Below are positions 15,680 to 24,090 of a stretch of DNA of 64,000 nucleotides, one piece after another. The DNA comes from an uncultured Parasphingopyxis sp. GTDB lineage: Bacteria > Pseudomonadota > Alphaproteobacteria > Sphingomonadales > Sphingomonadaceae. Under the pieces are notes generated by a model. The model had not been told where the DNA came from. It made no database searches and saw nothing but the letters and a program-made list of their open reading frames with translations. Within the stretch, counting starts at the first letter, position 1. Each line of letters starts with the position of its first letter. The DNA lies in the NCBI GenBank assembly GCA_947259005.1, contig CAMYKP010000006.1, positions 744,001 through 808,000 on the forward strand, written 5' to 3'. The translations under genes and the position numbers were made by a program.

Positions 15680-16374
15680 GCAAGGCAAAACTTCTGCTGG
15701 TCGAAGACGATATGGCGCTGACCGAATTGCTGATCTGGCATTTCGAGCGCGAGGAATTCAACGTCAAGCATACGGTCGATGGCGAAGAAGCGATCCTTCT
15801 GGCGCGCGAAAATCCGCCCGACCTCGTCCTGCTCGACTGGATGATCGAAGGCCTTTCCGGCATTGAAGTGTGCCGCCGCCTCCGCCGCATGCCCGATACC
15901 GCCAATGTGCCGATCATCATGCTCACCGCGCGCGGCGAGGAGGAAGACCGGGTCCGCGGACTTGAAACCGGGGCCGATGACTATGTCACCAAGCCCTTCA
16001 GCCCGCGCGAACTGGTTGCCCGGGTCGGCGCGGTGCTGCGCCGCGTGCGCCCTGCCCTTGCCGGCGAGCCATTGCTCCATGGCGATCTTGCGATGGACAC
16101 GGTGAGCTACAAGGTCCGCCGCGACGGCGAGGTAATCCCGCTCGGCCCCACCGAATTCCGCCTGCTCAAGCATTTTCTCGAGCATCCGGGCCGCGTGTTC
16201 AGCCGGGAACGCCTGCTCGATTCCGTCTGGGGCCATGACTCAGATATCGAACCGCGCACGGTAGACGTGCATATCCGGCGGCTGCGCAAGGCGCTGAACA
16301 AGGGCGGCAAGACGGACATTATCCGCACCGTTCGTTCCGCCGGTTATGCGCTGGATTCAGACGGCGCCGGTTAG
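15676..16374 (+). CDS. phoB: Phosphate regulon response regulator PhoB
   Basis: A 232-residue OmpR/PhoB-type regulator. The receiver domain has the acidic pair in LLVEDDMALTELL, the phosphoacceptor D54 in LVLLDWMIEGLSG, T in MLTARGEEED and K in DYVTKPFSPREL. The C-terminal winged-helix domain contains PTEFRLLKHFLEHPGRVFSRERLLDSVWG and EPRTVDVHIRRLRKAL. It is the last gene of the operon, coupled to phoU by ATGA and followed by a hairpin terminator. It should activate high-affinity phosphate uptake genes by binding PHO boxes; none was recognised convincingly in this window. Confidence 0.95.
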   Translation: MSKAKLLLVEDDMALTELLIWHFEREEFNVKHTVDGEEAILLARENPPDLVLLDWMIEGLSGIEVCRRLRRMPDTANVPIIMLTARGEEEDRVRGLETGADDYVTKPFSPRELVARVGAVLRRVRPALAGEPLLHGDLAMDTVSYKVRRDGEVIPLGPTEFRLLKHFLEHPGRVFSRERLLDSVWGHDSDIEPRTVDVHIRRLRKALNKGGKTDIIRTVRSAGYALDSDGAG

Positions 16375-16380
16375 CGGATC

Positions 16381-16407
16381 ACCCTTCTCCCCATCGGGAG
16401 AGGGTTT
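16381..16407 (+). terminator. Candidate intrinsic terminator after phoB
   Basis: ACCCTTCTCCC and GGGAGAGGGT form a GC-rich stem with a 4-base CATC loop and one mismatch, followed by TTT. It begins 7 bp after the phoB stop, the expected end of the phoR-pst-phoU-phoB transcript. The short T run makes it a weak terminator by sequence. Confidence 0.55.
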
Positions 16408-16470
16408 GTCAGATTTGGCTCGCCGCGAAATCTCGCATAAAACTCCCGCTTGAACCTGTTGCCCTCACAG

Positions 16471-16488
16471 GTTAACGCGCACGTAAAC
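16471..16488. promoter_or_regulatory. 18-bp palindromic operator candidate, copy 1 (upstream of SDR)
   Basis: GTTAACGCGCACGTAAAC shares 15 of 18 positions with the copy at 27460-27477 and is related to the copy at 29529-29546. The consensus GTTxACG-N4-CGTxAAC is an inverted repeat. It lies 30 bp upstream of the SDR start. The layout resembles binding sites of LiuR/PsrA-type regulators of acyl-CoA catabolism in general character; the actual regulator is not in the window. Confidence 0.55.
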
Positions 16489-16518
16489 CACAATCACACC
16501 AATACGGAGTCACCCCTC

Positions 16519-17424
16519 ATGACCATTTCGTTCGCAGATAAAGTCGCCATTGTAACCGGCGCCGGCGGCGGTCTCGGCCGCGCTTATGCCCTCGACCTTG
16601 CCAAGCGCGGCGCGAAAGTTGTCGTCAACGATCTGGGCGGTGCGCGCGATGGCACGGGATCTTCGGACGCCGCGCAGCAGGTTGTCGAGGAAATCGAAGC
16701 GGCTGGCGGCACGGCGATGGCCAATGGCGGCAGCGTGACCGACGAAGCGCAGATGGTCGAGATGGTCGCCAAGACCAAGGAAGCCTGGGGCGGCGTGCAT
16801 GTCGTCATCAACAATGCCGGCATCCTGCGTGACAAGAGCTTCGCAAAGATGACGATGGAAGATTTCCGCCTTGTCGTCGAAGTCCATCTTAACGGATCGG
16901 CAAACGTGACGAAGGCCGTGTGGGAAACGATGCGCGAACAGGCCTATGGACGTCTTCTCATGACCGCCTCGTCGACCGGCCTGTACGGCAATTTCGGCCA
17001 GGCGAACTATGGCGCGGCCAAGCTCGGCCTTGCCGGCCTCACCAAGACGATCGCCATCGAAGGCGCGAAATACAATATCAAGTGCAACACGCTGGCACCG
17101 ATCGCCGGTACGCGGATGACCGAAGACATCATGCCGCCGGAAATGTTCCAGGCGCTCTCGCCTGAGAACGTCGCCCCGGCCGCCGTCTATCTTGTTTCCG
17201 AGGACGCGCCGACAAACATGATCGTCGGCGCTGGCGGCGGCTTTTTCCATGCCGCCTATGTAACCCACACCCAGGGCGTTGCCCTGCCCGAGGACGAGCG
17301 CAATGCCGAAGGCGTCGCCGCTGTCTGGGAGCAGATCATCGACCGCGCCGACGAATTCGTACCGCAAAGCGGTGCCGAACAAGGCATGCAGGCGATGAAA
17401 AAGCTGCAGGGATTGGCTGGATAA
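16519..17424 (+). CDS. SDR family oxidoreductase, 3-hydroxyacyl-CoA dehydrogenase-like
   Basis: A 301-residue short-chain dehydrogenase/reductase. The dinucleotide-binding motif is [19 protein letters not shown], the structural motif NNAG (98-101), and the catalytic S151, Y164 and K168 lie in [20 protein letters not shown]. The opening [20 protein letters not shown] with NDLGGARDG closely resembles the (3R)-hydroxyacyl-CoA dehydrogenase domain of peroxisomal-type multifunctional enzyme 2, so NAD-dependent oxidation of 3-hydroxyacyl-CoA in fatty acid or steroid side-chain degradation is likely. The start at 16519 follows ACGGAG and gives the normal SDR N-terminus. A palindrome shared with crotonase and nitronate monooxygenase genes lies upstream. 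Confidence 0.88.
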   Translation: MTISFADKVAIVTGAGGGLGRAYALDLAKRGAKVVVNDLGGARDGTGSSDAAQQVVEEIEAAGGTAMANGGSVTDEAQMVEMVAKTKEAWGGVHVVINNAGILRDKSFAKMTMEDFRLVVEVHLNGSANVTKAVWETMREQAYGRLLMTASSTGLYGNFGQANYGAAKLGLAGLTKTIAIEGAKYNIKCNTLAPIAGTRMTEDIMPPEMFQALSPENVAPAAVYLVSEDAPTNMIVGAGGGFFHAAYVTHTQGVALPEDERNAEGVAAVWEQIIDRADEFVPQSGAEQGMQAMKKLQGLAG

Positions 17425-17454
17425 CAGCCGAAAGCCGTTCAATGAAACAGCCAG

Positions 17455-17483
17455 AGGGCGCTTCCAGCAATGGAGGCGCCCTT
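17455..17483 (+). terminator. Intrinsic terminator after SDR gene
   Basis: AGGGCGCTTCCA and TGGAGGCGCCCT form a stem (with one unpaired position) around GCAA, followed by TTGCTATT. It is 30 bp downstream of the SDR stop and upstream of a convergent gene. Confidence 0.6.
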
Positions 17484-17561
17484 TGCTATTGAGGGCAGTC
17501 GGCTCGCATTCGTGCGATGGCCGGAATGCCTACCTTGCACCCGTTGCGGGCGCGTTCGTTG

Positions 17562-19010
17562 CTAGAAGCACTCGGGAAAATTTGATTCTATGTCCGACGG
17601 TTCATAACCGATGCCGGTCAACGGCAATGGGTCTTCAAGCGCACCATTGAGCGCGTGGGTCTCACTGATCGACGCGGTCAAGGCGTCGGTATCGATCTCG
17701 ATCCGGTGCGGTGGGCCGAAGCCACCCATGGAAATCAATGTCACCGTGGTTGGGCTTCTCGCCTGCTCGAAATAGGCGACCTGATGGTCCCTGTCCGTGA
17801 ACACTCTGATCCAGTTGAGCGGACAACCGGTTCTGACGAACTGACCGCCATCATAATCGATGGTTTCCATGTCAATCGCGGTCAGCGGCGTTTGATCGAT
17901 TGCCTCTGCCTGATCCGGATCGGCCATGATCCAGTACCGGTTGTTTACAACCCCGGCCCCGTCAACGATCCGGACGGATCGATCCGCCAGTTCGATGACG
18001 GCAGTCAGGTCATACTCGTCATTGTGGAGAATCAGCGTGGCAGCCCCGCTATCGACGATATCATATTCAACGAACTGGAGCCCGTTTTGTCCTTCGCCCG
18101 CCCATTCAAGCCCCCAAAAACCATTGGCCCTCACATAAAAGGATCCGGCGCGAAAATCGACAGAATCCACCGGGAACTCGCCCGCATTGCTTACGCTTGT
18201 CGGAAGGGTAGCAGGTGTGAGCGCGGGCGTGCATTCATCAGCCTGTATGGGCGTTCTGTCCGCTGAGACTCCGGTCAGCCTGATCTGTTCATAATTGGGT
18301 TCGGATCGCGGTCGCACGACGGTCATCTGCATGCGAGCCGGATAGATCGTGATCTGGACGTCATTGATCTCATCGTAAATTGGATGGGCTTCTTCAGACA
18401 CTTGCCCCACGCGAAATATGTCGCACCGCCCATCATTGCCGCGTCTTATCCATCGGCCAGCCGCAACATAGCGCAATTGCCCGCCTTCGAAATCGACGGT
18501 TTCAATATACCAGCCATCCGGTCGCGTCGGCCTTTCATATCCGCGTTCAGCGGTTTCAATCGACGTGACCAGAAATCGTTCTTCTTGCGCGGACTCGCTC
18601 GGATCGGGCTGACTGGAAATGAAAACCGCTTCCATCTGAAAGGCGAAAGTTGCGCTAACAAGGCGCTCCGGATCGTGCAGGAAGGCGTGATTGGGCCCGG
18701 TCCTGATCACATCATAGGTGAATGTCTCGCCCGTGTCGGTTGTCTGCGTCCAGCCGGTTGCCGATTCCTCGAACGTTCCGCCTTCGTAGCGCAGGGCAGT
18801 CACCCGCTCCGGCGAAACGTTCAAATCATAACCTGGCATACGCGGAGGCTCAGGCAGATTCTGGGGATTTTCGTCTTGGGTCACCTCTGTTTCGGTGGCC
18901 ATTTGCGCCTGTGCGGGCATTGCCCACACGCCCAGCAGGACCGAACTTGCCAGCAGGAATGCCCTTGGTCTCCTACCCCTACACGCTTGGTTGATCATCA
19001 GAATTTGCAT
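17562..19010 (-). CDS. Secreted protein with four copies of an unrecognised ~65-residue repeat
   Basis: A 482-residue protein with a long Sec signal peptide (basic RGRRPRAF, then LLASSVLLGVWA, cleavage near AQA at about residue 36) and a proline/acid-rich linker. The mature part contains four related beta-rich repeats at about residues 72-133, 171-232, 283-349 and 383-449. Each opens with a pattern like V-D-F-x-G-G-x-F (ALRYEGGTF, TVDFEGGQL, SVDFRAGSF, TIDYDGGQF), followed by an aromatic W/F position, and later a hydrophobic strand with D or R (VSATFAF, VQITIYP, LTAVIEL, IEIDTDA). I do not recognise the family. A periplasmic or surface-exposed structural or binding role is a guess. ATG at 19010 is preceded by GGGGGG; ATG at 18998 (MINQACRG) is the alternative. 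Confidence 0.75.
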   Translation of the reverse strand: MQILMINQACRGRRPRAFLLASSVLLGVWAMPAQAQMATETEVTQDENPQNLPEPPRMPGYDLNVSPERVTALRYEGGTFEESATGWTQTTDTGETFTYDVIRTGPNHAFLHDPERLVSATFAFQMEAVFISSQPDPSESAQEERFLVTSIETAERGYERPTRPDGWYIETVDFEGGQLRYVAAGRWIRRGNDGRCDIFRVGQVSEEAHPIYDEINDVQITIYPARMQMTVVRPRSEPNYEQIRLTGVSADRTPIQADECTPALTPATLPTSVSNAGEFPVDSVDFRAGSFYVRANGFWGLEWAGEGQNGLQFVEYDIVDSGAATLILHNDEYDLTAVIELADRSVRIVDGAGVVNNRYWIMADPDQAEAIDQTPLTAIDMETIDYDGGQFVRTGCPLNWIRVFTDRDHQVAYFEQARSPTTVTLISMGGFGPPHRIEIDTDALTASISETHALNGALEDPLPLTGIGYEPSDIESNFPECF

Positions 19011-19249
19011 ACCCCCCGGAAAGCATCACTAGAGCAGTCCTGAACTACCATGGCCAGAATTTAGTCAAATCGGGTTTCAGATACTGGCCTTGCTGCGAAC
19101 CCGGACGGTCCATTGGCACTGCTGCCGAAATCAAAGCCCCCTTTACCCCCGGACCTGAATTGGCGAGCGCCAATCGTATAGCCGTATTGCAACACTAATA
19201 CAGTTATGCTATGCCGAGCCCATAAAGGTGCAAAAAGGAAGGATTCCTG

Positions 19250-20299
19250 ATGTATAGTGATAGCGATCTGGAGGCTGCGATCGACGCGGGAGCGTTTAGC
19301 GAGGCCGATGTAGCGAAATTCCGGCGGTTCATGGCGGCCGACCGCTCGACAACGCTGGTGGACGAGGAGCATTTCCGTCTGATCAGCGGGTTCAACGATA
19401 TTTTCGTGGCGATAGCGAGCATATTGCTGCTCGTCGCCATTGCCTGGCTGGGCGGTGAAGTCACGCCTTGGCTCGGAGCGCTCGGCGTAGCGGTCGCGGC
19501 CTGGGGCCTGGCCGAATATTTCACCCGGGTGCGCCGCATGGCCTTTCCCTCGATACTGCTCCTGCTCGCCTTTGTTGGCGGATTGTTCGCGGCTGTCGGC
19601 ACAGGGCTGATCGGTGACGAGAACCAATATGGGCCGGGCGACGAAGCGATCCTCGCCACCTATATCTCGATCGCTGGCGCAGTCGCCGTGGTCGGCGCAT
19701 TCTTCCACTGGCGGCGGTTTACCGTGCCGATCACCATCGCGGCGGGCGCAGCAGCGCTGGTCGCCACGGTCATAGGCATTTCGGCAGTGGCTACGGATGG
19801 CGAAGTCGAACCCTTCATCAATCCGCTGCTGTTCATATCCGGCCTCGTGGTGTTCGCTTTCGCCATGCGCTGGGACATGAGCGATTCGGTTCGCAAGACA
19901 CGGCGTTCGGACGTTGCCTTCTGGCTCCACCTGCTGGCCGCTCCGCTGATCGTGCATCCGATCTTTGCCGAGATTGGCGTGTTCGAAGGCACGTTGACGG
20001 TGGCCGGCGCGGTTCTGGTTATCGGCCTCTACATCGTGATGGCGGCAATCGCTCTGGCGATCGACCGGCGGGCGCTGATGGTATCGAGCCTAGCTTATGT
20101 GCTGTGGGCGCTGAACGGTCTGTTCGACCGGTTCGGGGCCGTGGAAACCAATATCGCCTTTGCTGCCCTGATCATCGGATCGGCGCTGCTGCTGCTCTCC
20201 GCCTTCTGGCACAATGCCCGCGGGCTGGTGGTCAAGCCGCTTCCCGAAGCAATCACGAGCCGCTTGCCCGTGATCGGAACGGAAACGGCGACGGCGTAA
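19250..20299 (+). CDS. Hypothetical polytopic membrane protein (DUF2157-like)
   Basis: A 349-residue protein with a short cytoplasmic N-terminus (MYSDSDLEAAIDAGAFSEADVAKF, resembling the helical start of DUF2157 proteins) followed by about ten hydrophobic segments beginning at IFVAIASILLLVAIAWLGG, with several single-turn loops, ending with a short polar tail. GGAAGG precedes the start. No transporter signature or catalytic motif was seen. It stands alone, with a terminator shared with the convergent DUF2794 gene. Function unknown. Confidence 0.75.
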   Translation: MYSDSDLEAAIDAGAFSEADVAKFRRFMAADRSTTLVDEEHFRLISGFNDIFVAIASILLLVAIAWLGGEVTPWLGALGVAVAAWGLAEYFTRVRRMAFPSILLLLAFVGGLFAAVGTGLIGDENQYGPGDEAILATYISIAGAVAVVGAFFHWRRFTVPITIAAGAAALVATVIGISAVATDGEVEPFINPLLFISGLVVFAFAMRWDMSDSVRKTRRSDVAFWLHLLAAPLIVHPIFAEIGVFEGTLTVAGAVLVIGLYIVMAAIALAIDRRALMVSSLAYVLWALNGLFDRFGAVETNIAFAALIIGSALLLLSAFWHNARGLVVKPLPEAITSRLPVIGTETATA

Positions 20300-20343
20300 T
20301 TGTTGTCAGACTCGACCTGAGCGTCGGGACTGTATGAAAAGGG

Positions 20344-20377
20344 GCGGATCCGGTCGAAAGGCCGGGTCCGCTTTTTT
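20344..20377. terminator. Intrinsic terminator between convergent genes
   Basis: GCGGATCCGG and CCGGGTCCGC pair across an 8-base loop and are followed by six T on the plus strand. It closes the membrane-protein gene ending at 20299; the opposite side (AAAAGGGG, read CCCCTTTT on the minus strand) may also serve the convergent gene ending at 20386. Confidence 0.75.
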
Positions 20378-20385
20378 CGCTCTTT

Positions 20386-20745
20386 CTAATCGCCGACGAT
20401 TTTAAGCAGCCGCCGCTCTACCGGGGCCAGCACCGGTGCCAGCTCATGCCCGCGTTTCAGGATCATGCCCGCTTCGTTAAGGAGCGCCCACATGCCCTGG
20501 CGATTGCGCAGGGCAGGACGTTTTTCGATCCGGTATTCGGGTCTCTCTGCAGTCCGGCGAAAGGCGGAGAAGGAGGCGAAATCCTTCTCGAAATTCATTG
20601 CATAGTCGCGCCAATGCCCGGCCGCCACCATCCGCCCGTAAAGGTCCAGAATCCGATTGAGCTCGGTGCGTTCAAAACCGACCTGGCTGGGTTTGTGTTG
20701 GCCCGACGGACCGCGCGAATTCGGAAACGGCGTAACGGTTCCCAT
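20386..20745 (-). CDS. DUF2794 domain-containing protein
   Basis: A 119-residue protein with the DUF2794 signature: VGFERTELNRILDLYGRMVAAGHWRDYAMNF, then FSAFRRTAERPEYRIEKRP and the C-terminal KRGHELAPVLAPVERRLLKIV. The family is restricted largely to alphaproteobacteria and has no known function. Its ATG overlaps the stop of cysE by one base (TGATG), so it is co-translated with the serine acetyltransferase, a pairing that may hint at a link with sulfur metabolism. Confidence 0.88.
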   Translation of the reverse strand: MGTVTPFPNSRGPSGQHKPSQVGFERTELNRILDLYGRMVAAGHWRDYAMNFEKDFASFSAFRRTAERPEYRIEKRPALRNRQGMWALLNEAGMILKRGHELAPVLAPVERRLLKIVGD

Positions 20746-21443
20746 CAGGCGCAGTCACTCTCCTGACGGTTCTCATCGTCCCCGTCCCGTTCTGCAATCA
20801 GCGCATCGATCTGCTTGTGCATTGCCTCGAGTTCGCAGCGCATCAGTTCAAGCTTCTGGGTCGAGGGATCGAACATTTCGCTGCACGGCGTACCATAAGG
20901 CACAAAACCCTCGGGTTTGTCCTCTGCATTCATAAGCGTCGGCTTGGCCGGGATGCCGACCATTACGGCGCCCGGCTGTACATCCTTCGTCACCACGGCA
21001 TTGGCTCCGATCCGCGCGCCCTTGCCGACGGTGATCGGCCCGAGGATCTGCGCGCCCGAGCCGATAATCACATCGTCCTCGATCGTCGGGTGGCGCTTGC
21101 CAGGCACACCGTCAGCCGGATTCGTCCCGCCCAGCGTAACATTCTGGTAGATGGTTACATTGTCGCCAATCGTGGCCGTTTCGCCAATGACGCTAAAGCC
21201 ATGGTCGATGAACAGGTGGCGCCCGATTTTTGCACCCGGATGAATGTCGATCGCCGTCACGAAACGCGACCAGTGGTTGACCCAGCGGGCAAGGAAGAAC
21301 AGCCGCATCCGAAACAGACGGTGCGCGATCCGGTGATAGCCGAATGCCCATACGCCGGGGTAGAGCAATACTTCCATACGCGAGCGCGGCGCGGGGTCGC
21401 GCGCCATGATCGAATCGATATATGCCCTGAGCCCATTGGCCAT
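20745..21443 (-). CDS. cysE: Serine O-acetyltransferase (EpsC/CysE type)
   Basis: A 232-residue enzyme making O-acetyl-L-serine for cysteine synthesis. It has the short N-terminal helical region of EpsC-type enzymes ([28 protein letters not shown]) and a left-handed beta helix of hexapeptide repeats, with the signatures [18 protein letters not shown] and TLGGT then [35 protein letters not shown]. The start at 21443 is preferred over 21494 because AGGGAG lies upstream and MANGLRAY fits homologues. The C-terminus has an additional acidic helix. It is followed by DUF2794 through a TGATG overlap. Confidence 0.92.
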   Translation of the reverse strand: MANGLRAYIDSIMARDPAPRSRMEVLLYPGVWAFGYHRIAHRLFRMRLFFLARWVNHWSRFVTAIDIHPGAKIGRHLFIDHGFSVIGETATIGDNVTIYQNVTLGGTNPADGVPGKRHPTIEDDVIIGSGAQILGPITVGKGARIGANAVVTKDVQPGAVMVGIPAKPTLMNAEDKPEGFVPYGTPCSEMFDPSTQKLELMRCELEAMHKQIDALIAERDGDDENRQESDCA

Positions 21444-21645
21444 TGAGGATCTCCCTATCCCTGCCGCCAAACTTCGTTGTTTGTTAAAACCCATTTAGCG
21501 TCTCCCGCGCCCAAAGCCAATTGCGCGCCTGCTTTCGGGGAGGAAAGCCAGACTATCGCGGCGAAATAGCAAATTTTTATTGCCGAACCGGAATTCCAGC
21601 GCCAAAGGCAAATTTACGGGATATCTCTCCCCAGGGCTTCACGCT

Positions 21646-22410
21646 GTGATCGACATTTCGACCCTCGAAACCCTGTTGCCCTTTATCGCTATTGGCTTTG
21701 CCGCACAGATTGTAGACGGCGCGCTGGGCATGGCATTTGGCGTTATCTGCAACACTTTTCTGGTGGGCATGCTGGGCCTGTCGCCGGCCCGCGCATCCGC
21801 CAAGGTCCACCTCGTCGAATGCTTTACCACCTGCGTTTCCGCGATCAGCCACATGATCCATGGCAATATCGACAAGAGCCTCTTCCTGCGCCTGCTGATA
21901 CCCGGAATGATCGGCGGTGCCGCCGGCGCCTATCTGCTCAGCAGCGTCGACGCTTCGATCGTCAAGCCGTTCGTTCTCATCTACCTGATCGCCATCGGCA
22001 TTTATCTTCTCGTGCGCGGTATCCTCTACCCGCCCACCCATCAGAAACCGAAAGTTGTCGGGCCGCTCGGGCTTGTCGGCGGATTTCTCGACGCAGCCGG
22101 TGGCGGCGGCTGGGGACCTATCGTCACGAGCAACCTCCTCGTCCAGGGTGTCGAGCCCCGCAAGGTCATCGGCACCGTCAATACCGTGGAATTCTTCCTG
22201 ACACTGACGATCTCCGCGACGTTCATCTACAATCTGGGGCTGGCCGATTTCGCGGGGCCTGTGGTCGGCCTGCTGATTGGCGGCGTCGTCGCCGCACCGT
22301 TCGGAGCAGTCATGGCCAAGCGCATCCCGACCAAGGCGATGCTGATAATGGTCGGCATCGTCCTGACGGTGACCAGCACCTATGGGACATATCTGGCGCT
22401 GAATGCGTAA
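21646..22410 (+). CDS. TSUP family (TauE/SafE) anion exporter
   Basis: About 254 residues with eight predicted membrane helices in the two-fold TauE/SafE arrangement. The hallmark first motif is VDGALGMAFGVICNTFLVG, and the second half starts GGFLDAAGGGGWGPIVTSNLLVQG. Members move sulfite, sulfonates or other organic anions. The frame is open to a TTG at 21580, but a GTG at 21646 gives the conserved N-terminus (VIDISTLETLLPFIAIG) and follows an AGGG. It is divergent from cysE with about 200 bp between, consistent with but not proof of a sulfur-related role. Confidence 0.85.
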   Translation: MIDISTLETLLPFIAIGFAAQIVDGALGMAFGVICNTFLVGMLGLSPARASAKVHLVECFTTCVSAISHMIHGNIDKSLFLRLLIPGMIGGAAGAYLLSSVDASIVKPFVLIYLIAIGIYLLVRGILYPPTHQKPKVVGPLGLVGGFLDAAGGGGWGPIVTSNLLVQGVEPRKVIGTVNTVEFFLTLTISATFIYNLGLADFAGPVVGLLIGGVVAAPFGAVMAKRIPTKAMLIMVGIVLTVTSTYGTYLALNA

Positions 22411-22473
22411 TTCAGACTGGTATTAAACGCATAAATTGCTTACAGATCGATTATTAATGGAGAGGATCGATTT

Positions 22474-23391
22474 ATGGCAACCTATCTGCCGACGCTGAAA
22501 CAGCTCCAATATCTGGTGGCGCTGCGCGATCATGGCCATTTCGGCAAGGCGGCCGAGGCCTGTTTCGTGACCCAGTCGACCCTGTCTGCGGGCCTGCGCG
22601 AACTGGAATCGCTGATCGGCATTACATTGGTCGAACGCACCCGCCGGGTCGTGCGCTTTACGCCGCTGGGCCTCGCCATTGCCGAAAAAGCCCAGCGCGT
22701 CTTGCGCGAAGCGGAAGAACTCTCGGAAATGGCGCGCGCTGCGGGCAAGCCATTGTCGGGAGAGATGCGGATGGGCGTTATTCCCACGATTGCCCCCTTC
22801 CTCTTGCCGCACATCCTGCCCAAGCTGCGCACCGACTGGCCGGATCTCAAACTTTTCCTGCGTGAGGAAACCAGCCCCGCAGCCTGCGATTCCCTGCAGC
22901 GCGGGCAGATTGACTGCATATTGCTGGCGCTGCCGTACAGCTGCGGCGAGGTCGATACGGCGGAACTGTTCGACGACCGCCTGTTCGTCGCCTTTCCGAA
23001 GGGCGAGCCGGACAATCCACCCAAAAAGATTTCTCCGGAAACCCTTGATGAAGGACGCCTGTTGCTTCTCGAAGACGGCCATTGCCTCAAGGATCATGCG
23101 CTCGCCGCCTGCAACCGGCCTGAACTGCGCGCCGAGGCGCGGATGATGGGCACGTCTCTCCACACGCTCGTGCAGATGGTCGATAATGGGCTTGGAACAA
23201 CGATGCTGCCGGAAATGGCCATCGATGCGGGAATATTGCGCGATACCCATATCGTCGCCCGCCCGTTGGATGCCGAGCACCCGTCTCGCACCATCGCCCT
23301 GGTGTGGCGCAAGAACAGCCCGCGCGAAAAGGATTTCCGGCTACTTGCAAAGGCAATGAAAGAAGCCTCGGCCGCAAAAAAAAGCGCCTAA
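22474..23391 (+). CDS. oxyR: OxyR-type LysR family peroxide regulator
   Basis: A 305-residue LysR-type regulator. The N-terminal helix-turn-helix is LVALRDHGHFGKAAEACFVTQSTLSAGLRELES. The effector domain contains the OxyR redox motif GHCLKDHALAAC with C204 and C213, nine positions apart as in the peroxide-sensing C199/C208 pair of E. coli OxyR. It is therefore likely to sense hydrogen peroxide by disulfide formation and activate peroxidase genes; none are adjacent. An 8-bp GATCGATT is repeated 20 bp apart immediately before the start, a possible autoregulatory element. The 3' end overlaps moaE on the other strand by 4 bp. Confidence 0.92.
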   Translation: MATYLPTLKQLQYLVALRDHGHFGKAAEACFVTQSTLSAGLRELESLIGITLVERTRRVVRFTPLGLAIAEKAQRVLREAEELSEMARAAGKPLSGEMRMGVIPTIAPFLLPHILPKLRTDWPDLKLFLREETSPAACDSLQRGQIDCILLALPYSCGEVDTAELFDDRLFVAFPKGEPDNPPKKISPETLDEGRLLLLEDGHCLKDHALAACNRPELRAEARMMGTSLHTLVQMVDNGLGTTMLPEMAIDAGILRDTHIVARPLDAEHPSRTIALVWRKNSPREKDFRLLAKAMKEASAAKKSA

Positions 23392-23405
23392 GCCCAGCGC
23401 TTTTT
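23379..23405. terminator. Bidirectional terminator inside the overlapping 3' ends of oxyR and moaE
   Basis: AAAAAGCGC and GCGCTTTTT form a 9-bp perfect stem around a 9-base loop. Both strands read stem then five T, so each convergent transcript ends in the other gene's last codons. The structure is formed by the lysine-rich C-terminal codons of both genes (AAKKSA; TQKKRWA). Confidence 0.7.
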
Positions 23406-23831
23406 CTGTGTGATATCGCCCTCGCGCGCCTCGACCCAGGAGGAGCGACCATCTGCAAACTCTTCGCGTTTCCAGAAGGGAGCGTCGGTTTTCAGCCAGT
23501 CGATCACGAAATGCATGGCATCGATCGCGTCGCCTCGGTGGCGCGACGCGGCGCCGACGAAAACGATCCGGTCGCCCGGTGTCATGCGCCCGACCCGGTG
23601 AATGACCGTCAGGCCTGCCAGCGACCAGCGGCCCGCAGCATCCTCAGCGATCCGGCGTAGCGCGTCCTCCGTCATCGCGGGATAATGTTCGAGGGTCAGC
23701 GCGGCGAGGCCACCCTCCCCGCGCACCAGTCCGGTGAAACTCGCTACTGCACCGACATTGTCGATCTCAAGCCTGGCGCATTCGACCCCCGGGTCGAACG
23801 CCTCATGCTGGACTCGAATATCCGGTGTCAT
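23388..23831 (-). CDS. moaE: Molybdopterin synthase catalytic subunit MoaE
   Basis: A 147-residue large subunit of molybdopterin synthase, which transfers sulfur from the MoaD thiocarboxylate onto precursor Z (cPMP). Family motifs are VGAVASFTGLVR, LTLEHYPAMTEDAL, VIHRVGRMTPGDRIVFVGAASRHRGDAIDAMHFVIDWLKTDAPFWKRE and the C-terminal W of SSWVEA. The catalytic lysines fall in the LKTDAPFWKRE region. It starts within the 3' end of moaD (ATGA overlap), so the two subunits are made together. Confidence 0.95.
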   Translation of the reverse strand: MTPDIRVQHEAFDPGVECARLEIDNVGAVASFTGLVRGEGGLAALTLEHYPAMTEDALRRIAEDAAGRWSLAGLTVIHRVGRMTPGDRIVFVGAASRHRGDAIDAMHFVIDWLKTDAPFWKREEFADGRSSWVEAREGDITQKKRWA

Positions 23832-24085
23832 CCGCCGGTTACCGGCGGAAAAAGCGCAATCTCACGCACGCCTGCCAAAGAGGCGTCCAATCCCGCAAAT
23901 TCCTGATCGACGGCGACCCGAAGGCGTGACCTGTCAACAAAGGCTTCAGTATATCCGCCGCCCCGCTCCGCCAACCAATCGATCAGCATAGCGACGGTTT
24001 TCACGCCATCAGGCAAGTCGACAGTTTCACCGTCACGGCCAATGGCTTCCCGGATCCAGGCAAAATAGAGCAGGTCGATTGCCAT
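23828..24085 (-). CDS. moaD: Molybdopterin synthase sulfur carrier subunit MoaD
   Basis: An 85-residue ubiquitin-like sulfur carrier ending in the required double glycine (FPPVTGG), which is adenylated and thiocarboxylated before donating sulfur in MoaE. It begins MAIDLLYFAWIREAIGRDGE, as in MoaD proteins. The start at 24085 gives the usual length; upstream in-frame codons belong to the pgsA antisense frame. It lies 5 bp after pgsA and is coupled to moaE by ATGA. Confidence 0.94.
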   Translation of the reverse strand: MAIDLLYFAWIREAIGRDGETVDLPDGVKTVAMLIDWLAERGGGYTEAFVDRSRLRVAVDQEFAGLDASLAGVREIALFPPVTGG

Positions 24086-24090
24086 GCCCC

